5,441 nt of DNA from Kiritimatiellia bacterium (GCA_018400335.1 JAGYMT010000154.1:1-5441), one strand, 5' to 3'; shown: positions 1 through 5,441, counted from the first letter of the stretch. Numbers and translations are program-made. The notes: a model not told the origin generated them from the letters alone.

Positions 1-81
1 ATTAGATGCTGAGATGATTTCGATCCGTTTGGAAGTCGACAGTTGAAGACTTGGACGGAAGATTTGTATTGCGCGCCGGCG

Positions 82-111
82 CCCGATGCGCAAGTATATC
101 GCCCCGATGCG
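82..111. repeat. Two 9-bp direct repeats in the kinase-dipeptidase leader
   Basis: CCCGATGCG occurs at 82-90 and again at 103-111, exactly 21 bp start to start, about two helical turns. The second copy ends 14 bases before the ATG at 126 and touches the probable ribosome-binding GGAAG (113-117). A 10-bp palindrome, GCGCCGGCGC (73-82), abuts the first copy. Same-face spacing next to a start codon is what a regulator binding site could look like, but no known operator is recognised and short GC-rich repeats can arise by chance. Confidence 0.35.
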
Positions 112-125
112 TGGAAGCGTAAGTT

Positions 126-2045
126 ATGAAAACCATGATTGCAGTTGACCCCGGCGGAACGAAGTGCTCCGCCCTGCTTGCCGATCCGGACGGCAGGGTT
201 CTTAAATTCAACCGCCTTGTGGGCAGGAACGCCACGGGCCGGCACCTCTCATCCATCGCAGCCGCCTGCAAACCGCTGCTCAGCGCTTATGACGGCAGCC
301 CCCTGTGCGTGACATCCGTCGGGAAGATGCTGACCATCCCCGCCGCGAGACGTATGTTCAAGAAGGAATTCGAAGTGCTCGAAGTAATGAGGAGGCTCTT
401 TGGCGCGGAGTTCGAGTACATAGCTGTCAGTGAGGCGGAGGCCGCGCTGGCCGTGGCCGGCGAGGAGCACGGAATCGTGGCGCTTTCCGGCACGGGCGCT
501 TTTGTCCATTTGATCATGGAGGATGGCGCTGTTGACCATCTTGACGGAAGGGGCCCTTTGATCGGCGACTTGGGGGGCGGCTTCTGGATAGGTCAAAGCG
601 CGTTGCGCGCAATGACCCGCGGCCTGATGCATCCCAGGCATGCCACGTCGCTCAGGCGCGCGATCGGAACGATGATGGAGCCCAGGGAATTCTGGAAGAT
701 CGCGCTGTTCAATGTCAAGGCGGGCGACCGCAAAACGGTTGCCGCCCTCGCCGCGGTGGTCAGTCGCGAGGCTGAGGCGGGTGACAGGGTGAGCAGGGAA
801 ATCCTGCTCGCCGCGGCGCGCGAGCTTTCGGAAACGGTGTTCGACGCCCTCGACAAGCACGATCTGCTGAAGTCGGACTACCCGCTGTTCGGAACCGGCG
901 GCGTGATATGCGGCTCGGATATCTTCTGGAACAATTTTATCGAAAACGTCAGGACCTTCGCGCCCAACCTCCGGTTCGGAAGGCTGATGTCGCACCCCGC
1001 CGTGGCCGGGGTGGCGCTCGCCGGCGCAAGGAAACTCATGGAGAAGGCTTCCTACGAGCTGTACAGGCGCAACCTGCTCGAGTCCTGTCCGCTCGGCCAT
1101 TCAACGGAGATTGCCCAGGAAAAACCGTCCGGCGCCCGCACCGATTCCGCCCGCCCGGCGGGACGCTCACACCCCGCCGGATCGAAAAGGGGCGGGGATG
1201 GGGACGACGCGCGGCGCGCTTTCTGGACGGAGCAGATGGATGCGGCTTTCGGTTTCATGGAGAAAATCCTCGACTATCCGGTGGAGGAGTGCGGCGAGCC
1301 GCTGGTTGACCTTGAACAAGTCGTGGATGAGTCAGGCGTGATCGTCGAGTTCTCGCACACCAGGCTCGCGGGCAGGCACCAGCGCCTCTTCCGGCTCCGC
1401 GAGGGGCTGATCGAGGACTTCGTGGGCGTTGCCGGGGATATGAACAGGAAGGGCTGGGTGCTCAAGGTGGAGGATGCTTACCGGACCACGGCGATGCAGA
1501 AGGCCCTGGCGTTGCAAGAAAACGTGCTCGACGTCGTGCTTAAGCGGGTTATCTGGGAAAACGGCGGCGCCATCCCGGCCCCCGATTTGTTCTTCCGCCG
1601 GCTGAGCGTGCTGGTTGCAACCCGGCCGGGCACCGGCACACACATGTCCGGAAGCGCGATTGATATTTCCGTACTCCGGATGGACGACCGTTCCGAGCTG
1701 GACAGGGGCGGACCATACCTCGAACTTTCGGAACTCACACCCATGTCTTCGCCGTTCGTGTCGCGGGAAGCCTCTGAAACGCGGGACGAGATCACCGCGC
1801 TGATGCGCGAGCGCGGTTTTATGGCCTATCCTTACGAGTTCTGGCATTACAGCAAGGGCGACGCCTTCGCGGAGTGCCTGGGGAAATCCGGGCGTCCCGG
1901 CCGTTACGGCCCCGTTGCCTTCAATGCCGCGGCGGGAGTCGTCGAGGCCCTTGAGCATCCGCGCGATTCGCTGCATGATCCGGCAGACATCGAGTGGCGT
2001 GTTGAGCGGGCCCTTGATCGGGCGGCCGCCGCCGCAAGGCGCTGA
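126..2045 (+). CDS. Fusion protein: BadF/BadG-type amino-sugar kinase plus VanX-like D-Ala-D-Ala dipeptidase
   Basis: The 639-residue product has two enzyme domains. Residues 1-305 look like an ASKHA-fold kinase of the BadF/BadG/BcrA/BcrD family (N-acetylglucosamine or N-acetylmuramate kinase-like): phosphate-1 motif DPGGTK (8-13), phosphate-2 motif ALSGTGAF (119-126), GDLGGGFWIG (147-156), adenosine-region FGTGGV (255-260) and a final PAVAGVALAGA (291-301). Residues 310-365 form a polar, probably disordered linker. Residues 366-639 match zinc D-Ala-D-Ala dipeptidases (M15D, VanX/DdpX): DAYR (450-453, the Arg matching the VanX active-site Arg), HxxxGxAxD with zinc ligands H506 and D513, and EFWH (571-574) with catalytic E571 and zinc ligand H574. 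No signal peptide is visible, so it should be cytoplasmic. The ATG at 126 lies 8 bases after GGAAG; a start at 135 (Met4) is possible. The likely role is cell-wall recycling; the exact sugar and dipeptide cannot be read from sequence. Domain calls are firm, the joint role is inferred. Confidence 0.88.
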   Translation: MKTMIAVDPGGTKCSALLADPDGRVLKFNRLVGRNATGRHLSSIAAACKPLLSAYDGSPLCVTSVGKMLTIPAARRMFKKEFEVLEVMRRLFGAEFEYIAVSEAEAALAVAGEEHGIVALSGTGAFVHLIMEDGAVDHLDGRGPLIGDLGGGFWIGQSALRAMTRGLMHPRHATSLRRAIGTMMEPREFWKIALFNVKAGDRKTVAALAAVVSREAEAGDRVSREILLAAARELSETVFDALDKHDLLKSDYPLFGTGGVICGSDIFWNNFIENVRTFAPNLRFGRLMSHPAVAGVALAGARKLMEKASYELYRRNLLESCPLGHSTEIAQEKPSGARTDSARPAGRSHPAGSKRGGDGDDARRAFWTEQMDAAFGFMEKILDYPVEECGEPLVDLEQVVDESGVIVEFSHTRLAGRHQRLFRLREGLIEDFVGVAGDMNRKGWVLKVEDAYRTTAMQKALALQENVLDVVLKRVIWENGGAIPAPDLFFRRLSVLVATRPGTGTHMSGSAIDISVLRMDDRSELDRGGPYLELSELTPMSSPFVSREASETRDEITALMRERGFMAYPYEFWHYSKGDAFAECLGKSGRPGRYGPVAFNAAAGVVEALEHPRDSLHDPADIEWRVERALDRAAAAARR

Positions 2046-2063
2046 TCCTAAAAAGAGCAGTTC

Positions 2064-2105
2064 GACAGGATGGGCAGGATAAATATCTTGTAGATCATGA
2101 CTGTC
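2064..2105. repeat. Imperfect hairpin after the kinase-dipeptidase gene
   Basis: GACAG (2064-2068) pairs with CTGTC (2101-2105), and CAGGAT (2075-2080) pairs with ATCTTG (2085-2090) through one G-U, leaving the loop AAAT. The middle of the stem pairs poorly. It begins 18 bases after the stop codon, so it might help end transcription, but no T-run follows and an intrinsic terminator cannot be claimed. The wording (ACAGGAT, GCAGGAT, ATCTTGTA) resembles dispersed ACAGGAT-type repeats I recall from repeat-rich uncultured bacteria; that link is from memory. Confidence 0.3.
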
Positions 2106-2140
2106 CGCCGCAGGTGTGACTTGTCCGCCGCAGGTGTGAT
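2101..2140. repeat. Two tandem copies of a 20-bp unit
   Basis: The core TGTCCGCCGCAGGTGTGA is present at 2102-2119 and again at 2122-2139 with no mismatch. The period is 20 bp, and the two 20-bp units (2101-2120, 2121-2140) differ only at their first and last bases. The pair follows directly on the imperfect hairpin at 2064-2105. It lies between the 3' ends of two convergent genes, so a promoter role is unlikely. A dispersed intergenic repeat is the simplest reading. Confidence 0.8.
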
Positions 2141-2200
2141 TATCTGTCAAAAAGAATCTTAATAGCCGGATTCAGGATGAACCGACGAAATACGTTATCG

Positions 2201-2274
2201 CGCAGAGGCGCGGAGGCGCAGAGATCGAGACATATTGGTTCAATCTTACATCTCTGCGCCTCCGCGCCTCTGCG
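2201..2274. repeat. Perfect 25-bp inverted repeat between convergent genes
   Basis: The left arm 2201-2225 and right arm 2250-2274 are exact reverse complements over 25 bp, separated by 24 bp (2226-2249). Each arm is itself periodic: on the + strand CAGAGGCG (2203-2210), CGGAGGCG (2211-2218) and CAGAGATC (2219-2226) follow at 8-bp steps. The RNA from either strand would form a very stable hairpin, which could separate the converging transcripts from 2045 and 2317. Only scattered T follows on the + strand (2281-2293) and none on the - strand, so classic rho-independent termination is not shown. Arms of this wording are, from memory, a frequent dispersed repeat in several uncultured bacterial phyla. 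Confidence 0.9.
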
Positions 2275-2316
2275 GGAGATGATTTCTATTTTCCATGCGG
2301 TGGCAATGGATCGCGC

Positions 2317-3249
2317 TCACAAATGAGATCCCACTTCCGCGTAGCGGGCTTTCCGTTCCTCCGGGCTCAACGCAAGAAAGCCGTCTATCGAGGCGAGCAT
2401 CGCTGGCTTGTCGGTGGGGAGACGGCCTTCGACGCGCACGTAATTGTTCGCATGGTCGCAGACGACATTGGAAGTCACTCCGTCGAGCTTCTCAATAAGC
2501 CGCCTGAGCTCCAGCACCGTTCCCTCGGCCGACTGGGGGATGAATCGGCCGGAGTGCACTTCGCTCCAGAGCGGACATTCCGCGCCGCTCCCGTAATCGT
2601 CGGCCGTGTAAAGCCAGATTCTCCTGAGCCGGACGAAGTCGGGGTCCGCCCGATTGACGACTTCCGCCGTTCCATCCACATGCTCCTGCCAGCGGTCCGC
2701 CCCTCCGAGCCCTAAAAGAACGTAGAATGAAACCTCAATGCCCGCTTCCTTCAGCAGCCGCCCGGCTTCCACCGCGATTTCCGGGGTCAGCCCCTTTCGA
2801 TGATATTTAAGAACACCGGCGTCACCGGATTCGAGGCCGATATGCACCCTGTTCAAACCGGCTTTCGCAAGACGCATCACTCCCGCTTGCTTCATCTTCC
2901 AGATGGTCGAAGCGCGGGCGTAGCAGGTGAGGCGCCGCAGTTCCGGAAAGGTCTCGCGCAAGAACCGGCAGACCTCCGTGAAGGTTTCCACCCCGGCCTG
3001 GAGCGGGTCGGCATCTCCGAGAAACGCCGTGCCGCCGGAATTGCGGCTGCGTTCACGAAGCAGCCTGATATCGCGCTTGATATCCTCGATCGGCCGCACG
3101 GAGAATCCGGGCTCTCCGAGCCGGGGATAGATTCCGCAGAAGCGGCAGCGGTTCCAGCGGCAGCCGCGGGTGACGCGAACGAGGATGCTGCGCCATTCGC
3201 TCGGCGGCCGGATCACAAGCTGCTCGGGTTTTTCATCGCGGGAGGTCAT
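2317..3249 (-). CDS. Radical SAM protein, CX4CX2C cluster motif
   Basis: The 310-residue product carries a radical SAM core. TRGCRWNRCRFCG (27-39) supplies the three cysteines C30, C35 and C38 that would bind the SAM 4Fe-4S cluster. FLGDADPL (76-83) and HIGLESGD (136-143) fit later strands of the partial TIM barrel, and FYVLLGLGG (175-183) another. The tail has NVVCDHANNYVRVEGRLPTDK (261-281), a conserved-looking end that I recall from roughly 300-residue 'radical SAM protein' families in which TGCxxNxCTFC replaces the usual CX3CX2C. The reaction is unknown. The ATG at 3249 is preceded by GGGAAG (3260-3255) at a 5-base spacing. It is the second gene of an operon, starting 18 bases after the stop of the DUF362 gene, and ends facing the kinase-dipeptidase gene. 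Family assignment is secure, substrate is not. Confidence 0.9.
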   Translation of the reverse strand: MTSRDEKPEQLVIRPPSEWRSILVRVTRGCRWNRCRFCGIYPRLGEPGFSVRPIEDIKRDIRLLRERSRNSGGTAFLGDADPLQAGVETFTEVCRFLRETFPELRRLTCYARASTIWKMKQAGVMRLAKAGLNRVHIGLESGDAGVLKYHRKGLTPEIAVEAGRLLKEAGIEVSFYVLLGLGGADRWQEHVDGTAEVVNRADPDFVRLRRIWLYTADDYGSGAECPLWSEVHSGRFIPQSAEGTVLELRRLIEKLDGVTSNVVCDHANNYVRVEGRLPTDKPAMLASIDGFLALSPEERKARYAEVGSHL

Positions 3250-3252
3250 ACG

Positions 3253-3261
3253 CTCTTCCCC
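3253..3261 (-). promoter_or_regulatory. Ribosome binding site of the radical SAM gene
   Basis: On the - strand GGGGAAGAG lies just before the ATG at 3249. It sits inside the 18-base gap after the DUF362 stop codon, so the second gene has its own initiation signal and also lies close enough for translational coupling. Confidence 0.6.
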
Positions 3262-3267
3262 GCCGGC

Positions 3268-4335
3268 TCACAGCTCCACGAGCTCGTAGTCCGGCGAGCC
3301 CAGTCCAAGTTCGGCGGCATAGGCGAACATGGAGCGGTAGTCAATCTCGCCCGCCTCCCGCACGATATCCCTGCCGCAAGTCTTTTCGAGGAGGTCCGCC
3401 GTGGCGGCATCCGCCGCAACGACGTCGCGCGATGCCACAATTCCCACATCATTGCAGAGTGCCTCATCACGATCGCCAAAGCAGTCGCAGCCTTTCTGGA
3501 AATGGCGGATCACGTTCAGATACAGGATGGCGGGGCCCAGCAGCGCGCGCACCGCCAGGCAGTATTCAACAAGCTTCTCCTGCAGGAGGGTGCCCGTAAC
3601 GTTCCAGTCGAAATCAATCGCGTTGAACGGGCACACGGAGAAGCACTGTCCGCAGCCCACGCATCGGTCCGGCGCGAGCTTCGCCTTCTTCTCGATGACG
3701 ATCGCGTTCTCCGGGCACCACTCGGCGCACTTGCCGCAGGCGGTGCAGCGTTTTTCGAGAAAGTCCGGGTGGCTTCCATGGTGCATGCTCAGCTTCCCGC
3801 CGCGGCTCGCGAGTCCCATGGCCACGTTCTTCATGGCGGCGCCGAAGCCCGCCGCGGGATGACCCGTGGGATGGGTGACGACCACCAAACCCTGCATCTG
3901 CGCGACCGCGCTGCCTATGTATGCTGTTCGGCAATGCCTGGCGCCCGGGACCTCGACATCCACCTTGTCGGCCCCGCGCAGTCCGTCGCACATGACAACG
4001 GGGCAGTGGATCTCGCCGGGTGTGAAGCCGTGATCGTAGGCCTGCATCAAGTGGTCGGCTGCGTTGCTCCGTCTGCCCCGGTACAGGGTGGAGCTTCCGG
4101 TGAAAAATGGCTTGCCCCCGAGCCGGGCGATGCGGGCTGCCAGCGCGGCCGTCACCTCCGGCTTCACGTGCCCGGTGCCATCCTGCTCGCCCACGTGCTG
4201 CAATATGCCCACAAGGGCGTCTTTCCGGACCAGCTTCGCAAGCCCGGCGGCGTCCACCAGCTTTACGGCCTTCTCGCCCGCGCTCTCCTGCGTTTCACCG
4301 GTGTGAACCGGAATGAACCAGACTTGTGTTTTCAT
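3268..4335 (-). CDS. DUF362-type protein with two 4Fe-4S clusters (COG2768-like)
   Basis: The 355-residue product resembles the uncharacterised Fe-S centre proteins with a DUF362 domain. Residues 1-190 and 240-355 form the DUF362 part, with family-like stretches such as FTGSSTLYRG (78-87), GFGAAMKNVAMG (163-174) and HHGSHPDFL (185-193). Inserted in it is a ferredoxin unit with two CxxCxxCxxxCP motifs: C197, C200, C203, C207 and C225, C228, C231, C235, enough for two 4Fe-4S clusters. No signal peptide or membrane segment is seen, so it is probably a cytoplasmic electron carrier or redox enzyme; the family has no settled function. The start at 4335 is chosen because GGAGGAG lies 5 bases upstream. 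The open frame continues to 4923, but that extension runs through the octamer repeat and antisense to the GH4 gene. It is the first gene of an operon with the radical SAM gene. Confidence 0.9.
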   Translation of the reverse strand: MKTQVWFIPVHTGETQESAGEKAVKLVDAAGLAKLVRKDALVGILQHVGEQDGTGHVKPEVTAALAARIARLGGKPFFTGSSTLYRGRRSNAADHLMQAYDHGFTPGEIHCPVVMCDGLRGADKVDVEVPGARHCRTAYIGSAVAQMQGLVVVTHPTGHPAAGFGAAMKNVAMGLASRGGKLSMHHGSHPDFLEKRCTACGKCAEWCPENAIVIEKKAKLAPDRCVGCGQCFSVCPFNAIDFDWNVTGTLLQEKLVEYCLAVRALLGPAILYLNVIRHFQKGCDCFGDRDEALCNDVGIVASRDVVAADAATADLLEKTCGRDIVREAGEIDYRSMFAYAAELGLGSPDYELVEL

Positions 4336-4340
4336 TTGAA

Positions 4341-4347
4341 CTCCTCC
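4341..4347 (-). promoter_or_regulatory. Strong ribosome binding site that fixes the DUF362 start
   Basis: The - strand reads GGAGGAG, near-complete anti-16S complementarity, 5 bases before the ATG at 4335. This decides against the longer reading frame that begins upstream. Confidence 0.8.
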
Positions 4348-4354
4348 AACCTTA

Positions 4355-4383
4355 ACTCTGCCCGCGAAGAATCGGCTTGTCAA
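4355..4383 (-). promoter_or_regulatory. Possible sigma-70-type promoter of the DUF362-radical SAM operon
   Basis: On the - strand a perfect -35 hexamer TTGACA (4383-4378) is followed after 17 bp by CAGAGT (4360-4355), which matches TATAAT at 3 of 6 positions including the conserved A2 and T6. Transcription would begin near 4348, leaving a leader of only about a dozen bases with the ribosome binding site at its extreme 5' end. The -35 is good and the -10 is poor, so this is a candidate only. Confidence 0.3.
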
Positions 4384-4400
4384 TGAGGAATTACTGGGAC

Positions 4401-4474
4401 GGGAATGCTGGAATGGTGGAATGGTGTATAGTTGCTCCATCCTTCTAGTATTCCATCCTTCCAATCTTCCATGG
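4401..4474. repeat. Octamer-periodic imperfect inverted repeat in the divergent spacer
   Basis: The left part holds three 8-bp units, GGGAATGC (4401-4408), TGGAATGG (4409-4416) and TGGAATGG (4417-4424). The right part holds five in opposite sense: CTCCATCC (4435-4442), TTCTAGTA (4443-4450), TTCCATCC (4451-4458), TTCCAATC (4459-4466) and TTCCATGG (4467-4474). Arms 4402-4422 and 4450-4470 are complementary at 16 of 21 positions. It lies between divergent genes, upstream of both. Similar TGGAATGG-type strings are, from memory, dispersed intergenic repeats in some uncultured phyla. It could form a hairpin or cruciform; a regulatory role is not shown. Confidence 0.75.
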
Positions 4475-4600
4475 GGATTAAACATTTTTCTCCTTGAGAT
4501 GCCGGGGTTCTCTGTTAATCTCTCCACCGAACCTCGCGCAGGGCGCGGCGCCGGTCGTAGCGCCGGCAGCGGCCGGATGTTGTGAATAACCATCGGAGAA

Positions 4601-4608
4601 GGGAAGGA
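4601..4608 (+). promoter_or_regulatory. Ribosome binding site of the GH4 gene
   Basis: GGGAAGGA ends 6 bases before the ATG at 4615, a normal spacing. It supports that start, which also gives an N-terminus beginning directly with the Rossmann strand, as expected for the family. Confidence 0.65.
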
Positions 4609-4614
4609 TTTGTC

Positions 4615-5441
4615 ATGAGCGGACCAAAAGTGACCGTTATAGGGGCGGGCAGTTATTTCTTCGGCAAGCCGATAATCTACAAGTTCGCCACGAGCGGCAT
4701 CATGGCGGGCGGCACCCTCGCGCTGGTTGATACCGACCCGGCCGTGCTGCGGACGATGATGAAGCTGGCCCGGCGCGTGCTCGGAGCGGGCAAGTCCGGC
4801 GTGAAGGTCATCGGATCCACGAACCGCAGGGATGTGATGAAGGATTCGGACTTCATCGTCCTCACCTTCTCCGACCGTAACGCATACCATCGCGGGATTG
4901 ACACCAGGATTGCCATGGAACACGGCATTCGCATGTGCAGTTCCGATACGATCGGACCCGGCGGCATATTCCGCGCGATGCGCGAACTGCCGAGGGCTCT
5001 GGACATGGCGCGCGATGCCGCACGCCTCGCGCCGAACGCATGGATGATCAACTTCGTCAACCCTTCCACGGTTATGGGCATGGGGCTAAGGCGCTATGCG
5101 CCGGACGTGAGAAGCTTCGCTCTGTGCGACGGGCATCACGAACCTTACAACACGCTGCAATGGTGCAAGACCGTCGGTATTCTTCCGGCGGCTGCGGAGC
5201 GCGTTCCGCCCGAGGTCGCCAATAAGCTGGAGCTGAAAATCGGCGGCGTGAACCATTGCACATGGATAGTCCGCTTCCGCTACGACGGAAAGGACATGAT
5301 GCCGCGGCTGCGCCGCTTTGCGAACGCGCAGCGGAAGAAAGAGCTCTCCGAGCCGGGCGGTCATGCCAAGGCCCGCTACAATGCGACCTACGCCGCGCAG
5401 TTGTTCGACATCTACGGCGCCTATCCCACGGCCGTTTCGCA
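4615..5441 (+). CDS. Glycoside hydrolase family 4 enzyme, 3' end outside window
   Basis: The frame stays open from the ATG at 4615 to the window edge, giving 275 residues. Family 4 members are usually about 430-480 residues, so roughly 60 percent is present. GH4 enzymes cleave glycosides by an NAD+-dependent oxidation-elimination route with a divalent metal, typically Mn2+, in the cytoplasm. Seen in order: Rossmann motif VIGAGSYFFG (8-17), acidic end of strand 2 LVDTD (37-41), SSDTIGPGGIFRAMRELP (109-126), NFVNPSTVMG (146-155), CDGHH (171-175) with the probable metal ligand C171, and GGVNHCTW (210-217) with the probable metal ligand H214. The CDGH string does not match the subgroup signatures I recall (CHSV, CHEV, CHGx, CDMP, CNVP), so the substrate is left open. 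The gene diverges from the DUF362 operon. Confidence 0.92.
   Translation, partial: MSGPKVTVIGAGSYFFGKPIIYKFATSGIMAGGTLALVDTDPAVLRTMMKLARRVLGAGKSGVKVIGSTNRRDVMKDSDFIVLTFSDRNAYHRGIDTRIAMEHGIRMCSSDTIGPGGIFRAMRELPRALDMARDAARLAPNAWMINFVNPSTVMGMGLRRYAPDVRSFALCDGHHEPYNTLQWCKTVGILPAAAERVPPEVANKLELKIGGVNHCTWIVRFRYDGKDMMPRLRRFANAQRKKELSEPGGHAKARYNATYAAQLFDIYGAYPTAVS

Noticed and set aside
2..46. Possible 3' tail of an upstream + strand gene (14 codons then TGA at 44-46)
   Set aside because: The frame is open from the window start and would end 79 bases before the kinase gene, but 14 residues are too few to judge coding.
43..70. Possible promoter before the kinase-dipeptidase gene (TTGAAG, then TGTATT after 16 bp)
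   Set aside because: Both boxes are poor matches to the consensus, so it does not stand out from background.
249..1100. 283-codon - strand frame opposite the kinase domain
   Set aside because: It is the antisense shadow of a well-supported coding region with clear motifs and has no family resemblance.
2101..2140. CRISPR-like repeat
   Set aside because: Two adjacent copies with a 2-base gap, no spacers and no cas genes nearby.
1332..2150. 272-codon - strand frame opposite the dipeptidase domain
   Set aside because: It is antisense to the zinc-site motifs, has no domain, and would start inside the repeat-containing spacer.
2800..4386. Open + strand frame of 528 codons
   Set aside because: It lies antisense to the DUF362 and radical SAM genes, shows no recognisable domain, lacks a credible ribosome binding site and is explained by high G+C on the opposite strand of real genes.
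4494..4521. Possible promoter for the GH4 gene (TTGAGA, then TAATCT after 16 bp)
   Set aside because: The -10 matches at only 3 of 6 positions and other weak alternatives overlap it.
4546..4570. Short GC-rich inverted repeat (CGGCGC and GCGCCG) upstream of the GH4 gene
   Set aside because: A 6-bp stem made only of G and C is expected by chance at this base composition.
4336..4923. N-terminal extension of the DUF362 frame up to 4923
   Set aside because: The added residues translate the octamer repeat and the antisense of the GH4 gene. The ATG at 4335 has GGAGGAG 5 bases upstream and begins a family-like N-terminus.

Overview
The window is G+C-rich, densely coding bacterial DNA with four protein genes. 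Two intergenic regions are packed with repeats. No tRNA, rRNA, CRISPR array, transposase or integrase was seen. The intergenic repeats resemble dispersed repeats I associate with genomes of uncultured Planctomycetes/Verrucomicrobia/Lentisphaerae-like or related candidate phyla. That placement is a weak inference from memory, and no gene here fixes the taxonomy.

Layout: (1) 126-2045, + strand: a 639-residue protein joining a BadF/BadG/BcrA/BcrD-type sugar kinase (N-acetylglucosamine/N-acetylmuramate kinase-like) to a VanX/DdpX-like D-Ala-D-Ala dipeptidase (peptidase M15D). (2) 2046-2316: a 271-bp spacer between convergent genes, holding an imperfect hairpin, two copies of a 20-bp direct repeat and a perfect 25-bp inverted repeat. 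(3) 2317-4335, - strand: a two-gene operon, first a DUF362-type protein with two 4Fe-4S ferredoxin motifs (3268-4335), then a radical SAM protein (2317-3249) 18 bp downstream. (4) 4336-4614: a 279-bp spacer between divergent genes, carrying an octamer-periodic inverted repeat. (5) 4615 to the window end, + strand: the first 275 residues of a glycoside hydrolase family 4 enzyme, cut by the edge.

How the genes may work together: the first gene points to cytoplasmic recycling of cell-wall material, phosphorylating an amino sugar and hydrolysing a D-Ala-D-Ala-type dipeptide in one polypeptide. The GH4 enzyme suggests intracellular handling of a sugar or sugar phosphate. The DUF362/radical SAM pair looks like a redox unit in which the double-cluster protein could supply electrons to the radical enzyme; this is inferred from operon structure and cluster motifs. 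The most notable items are the kinase-dipeptidase fusion and the two intergenic inverted repeats, whose arms both show 8-bp periodicity.
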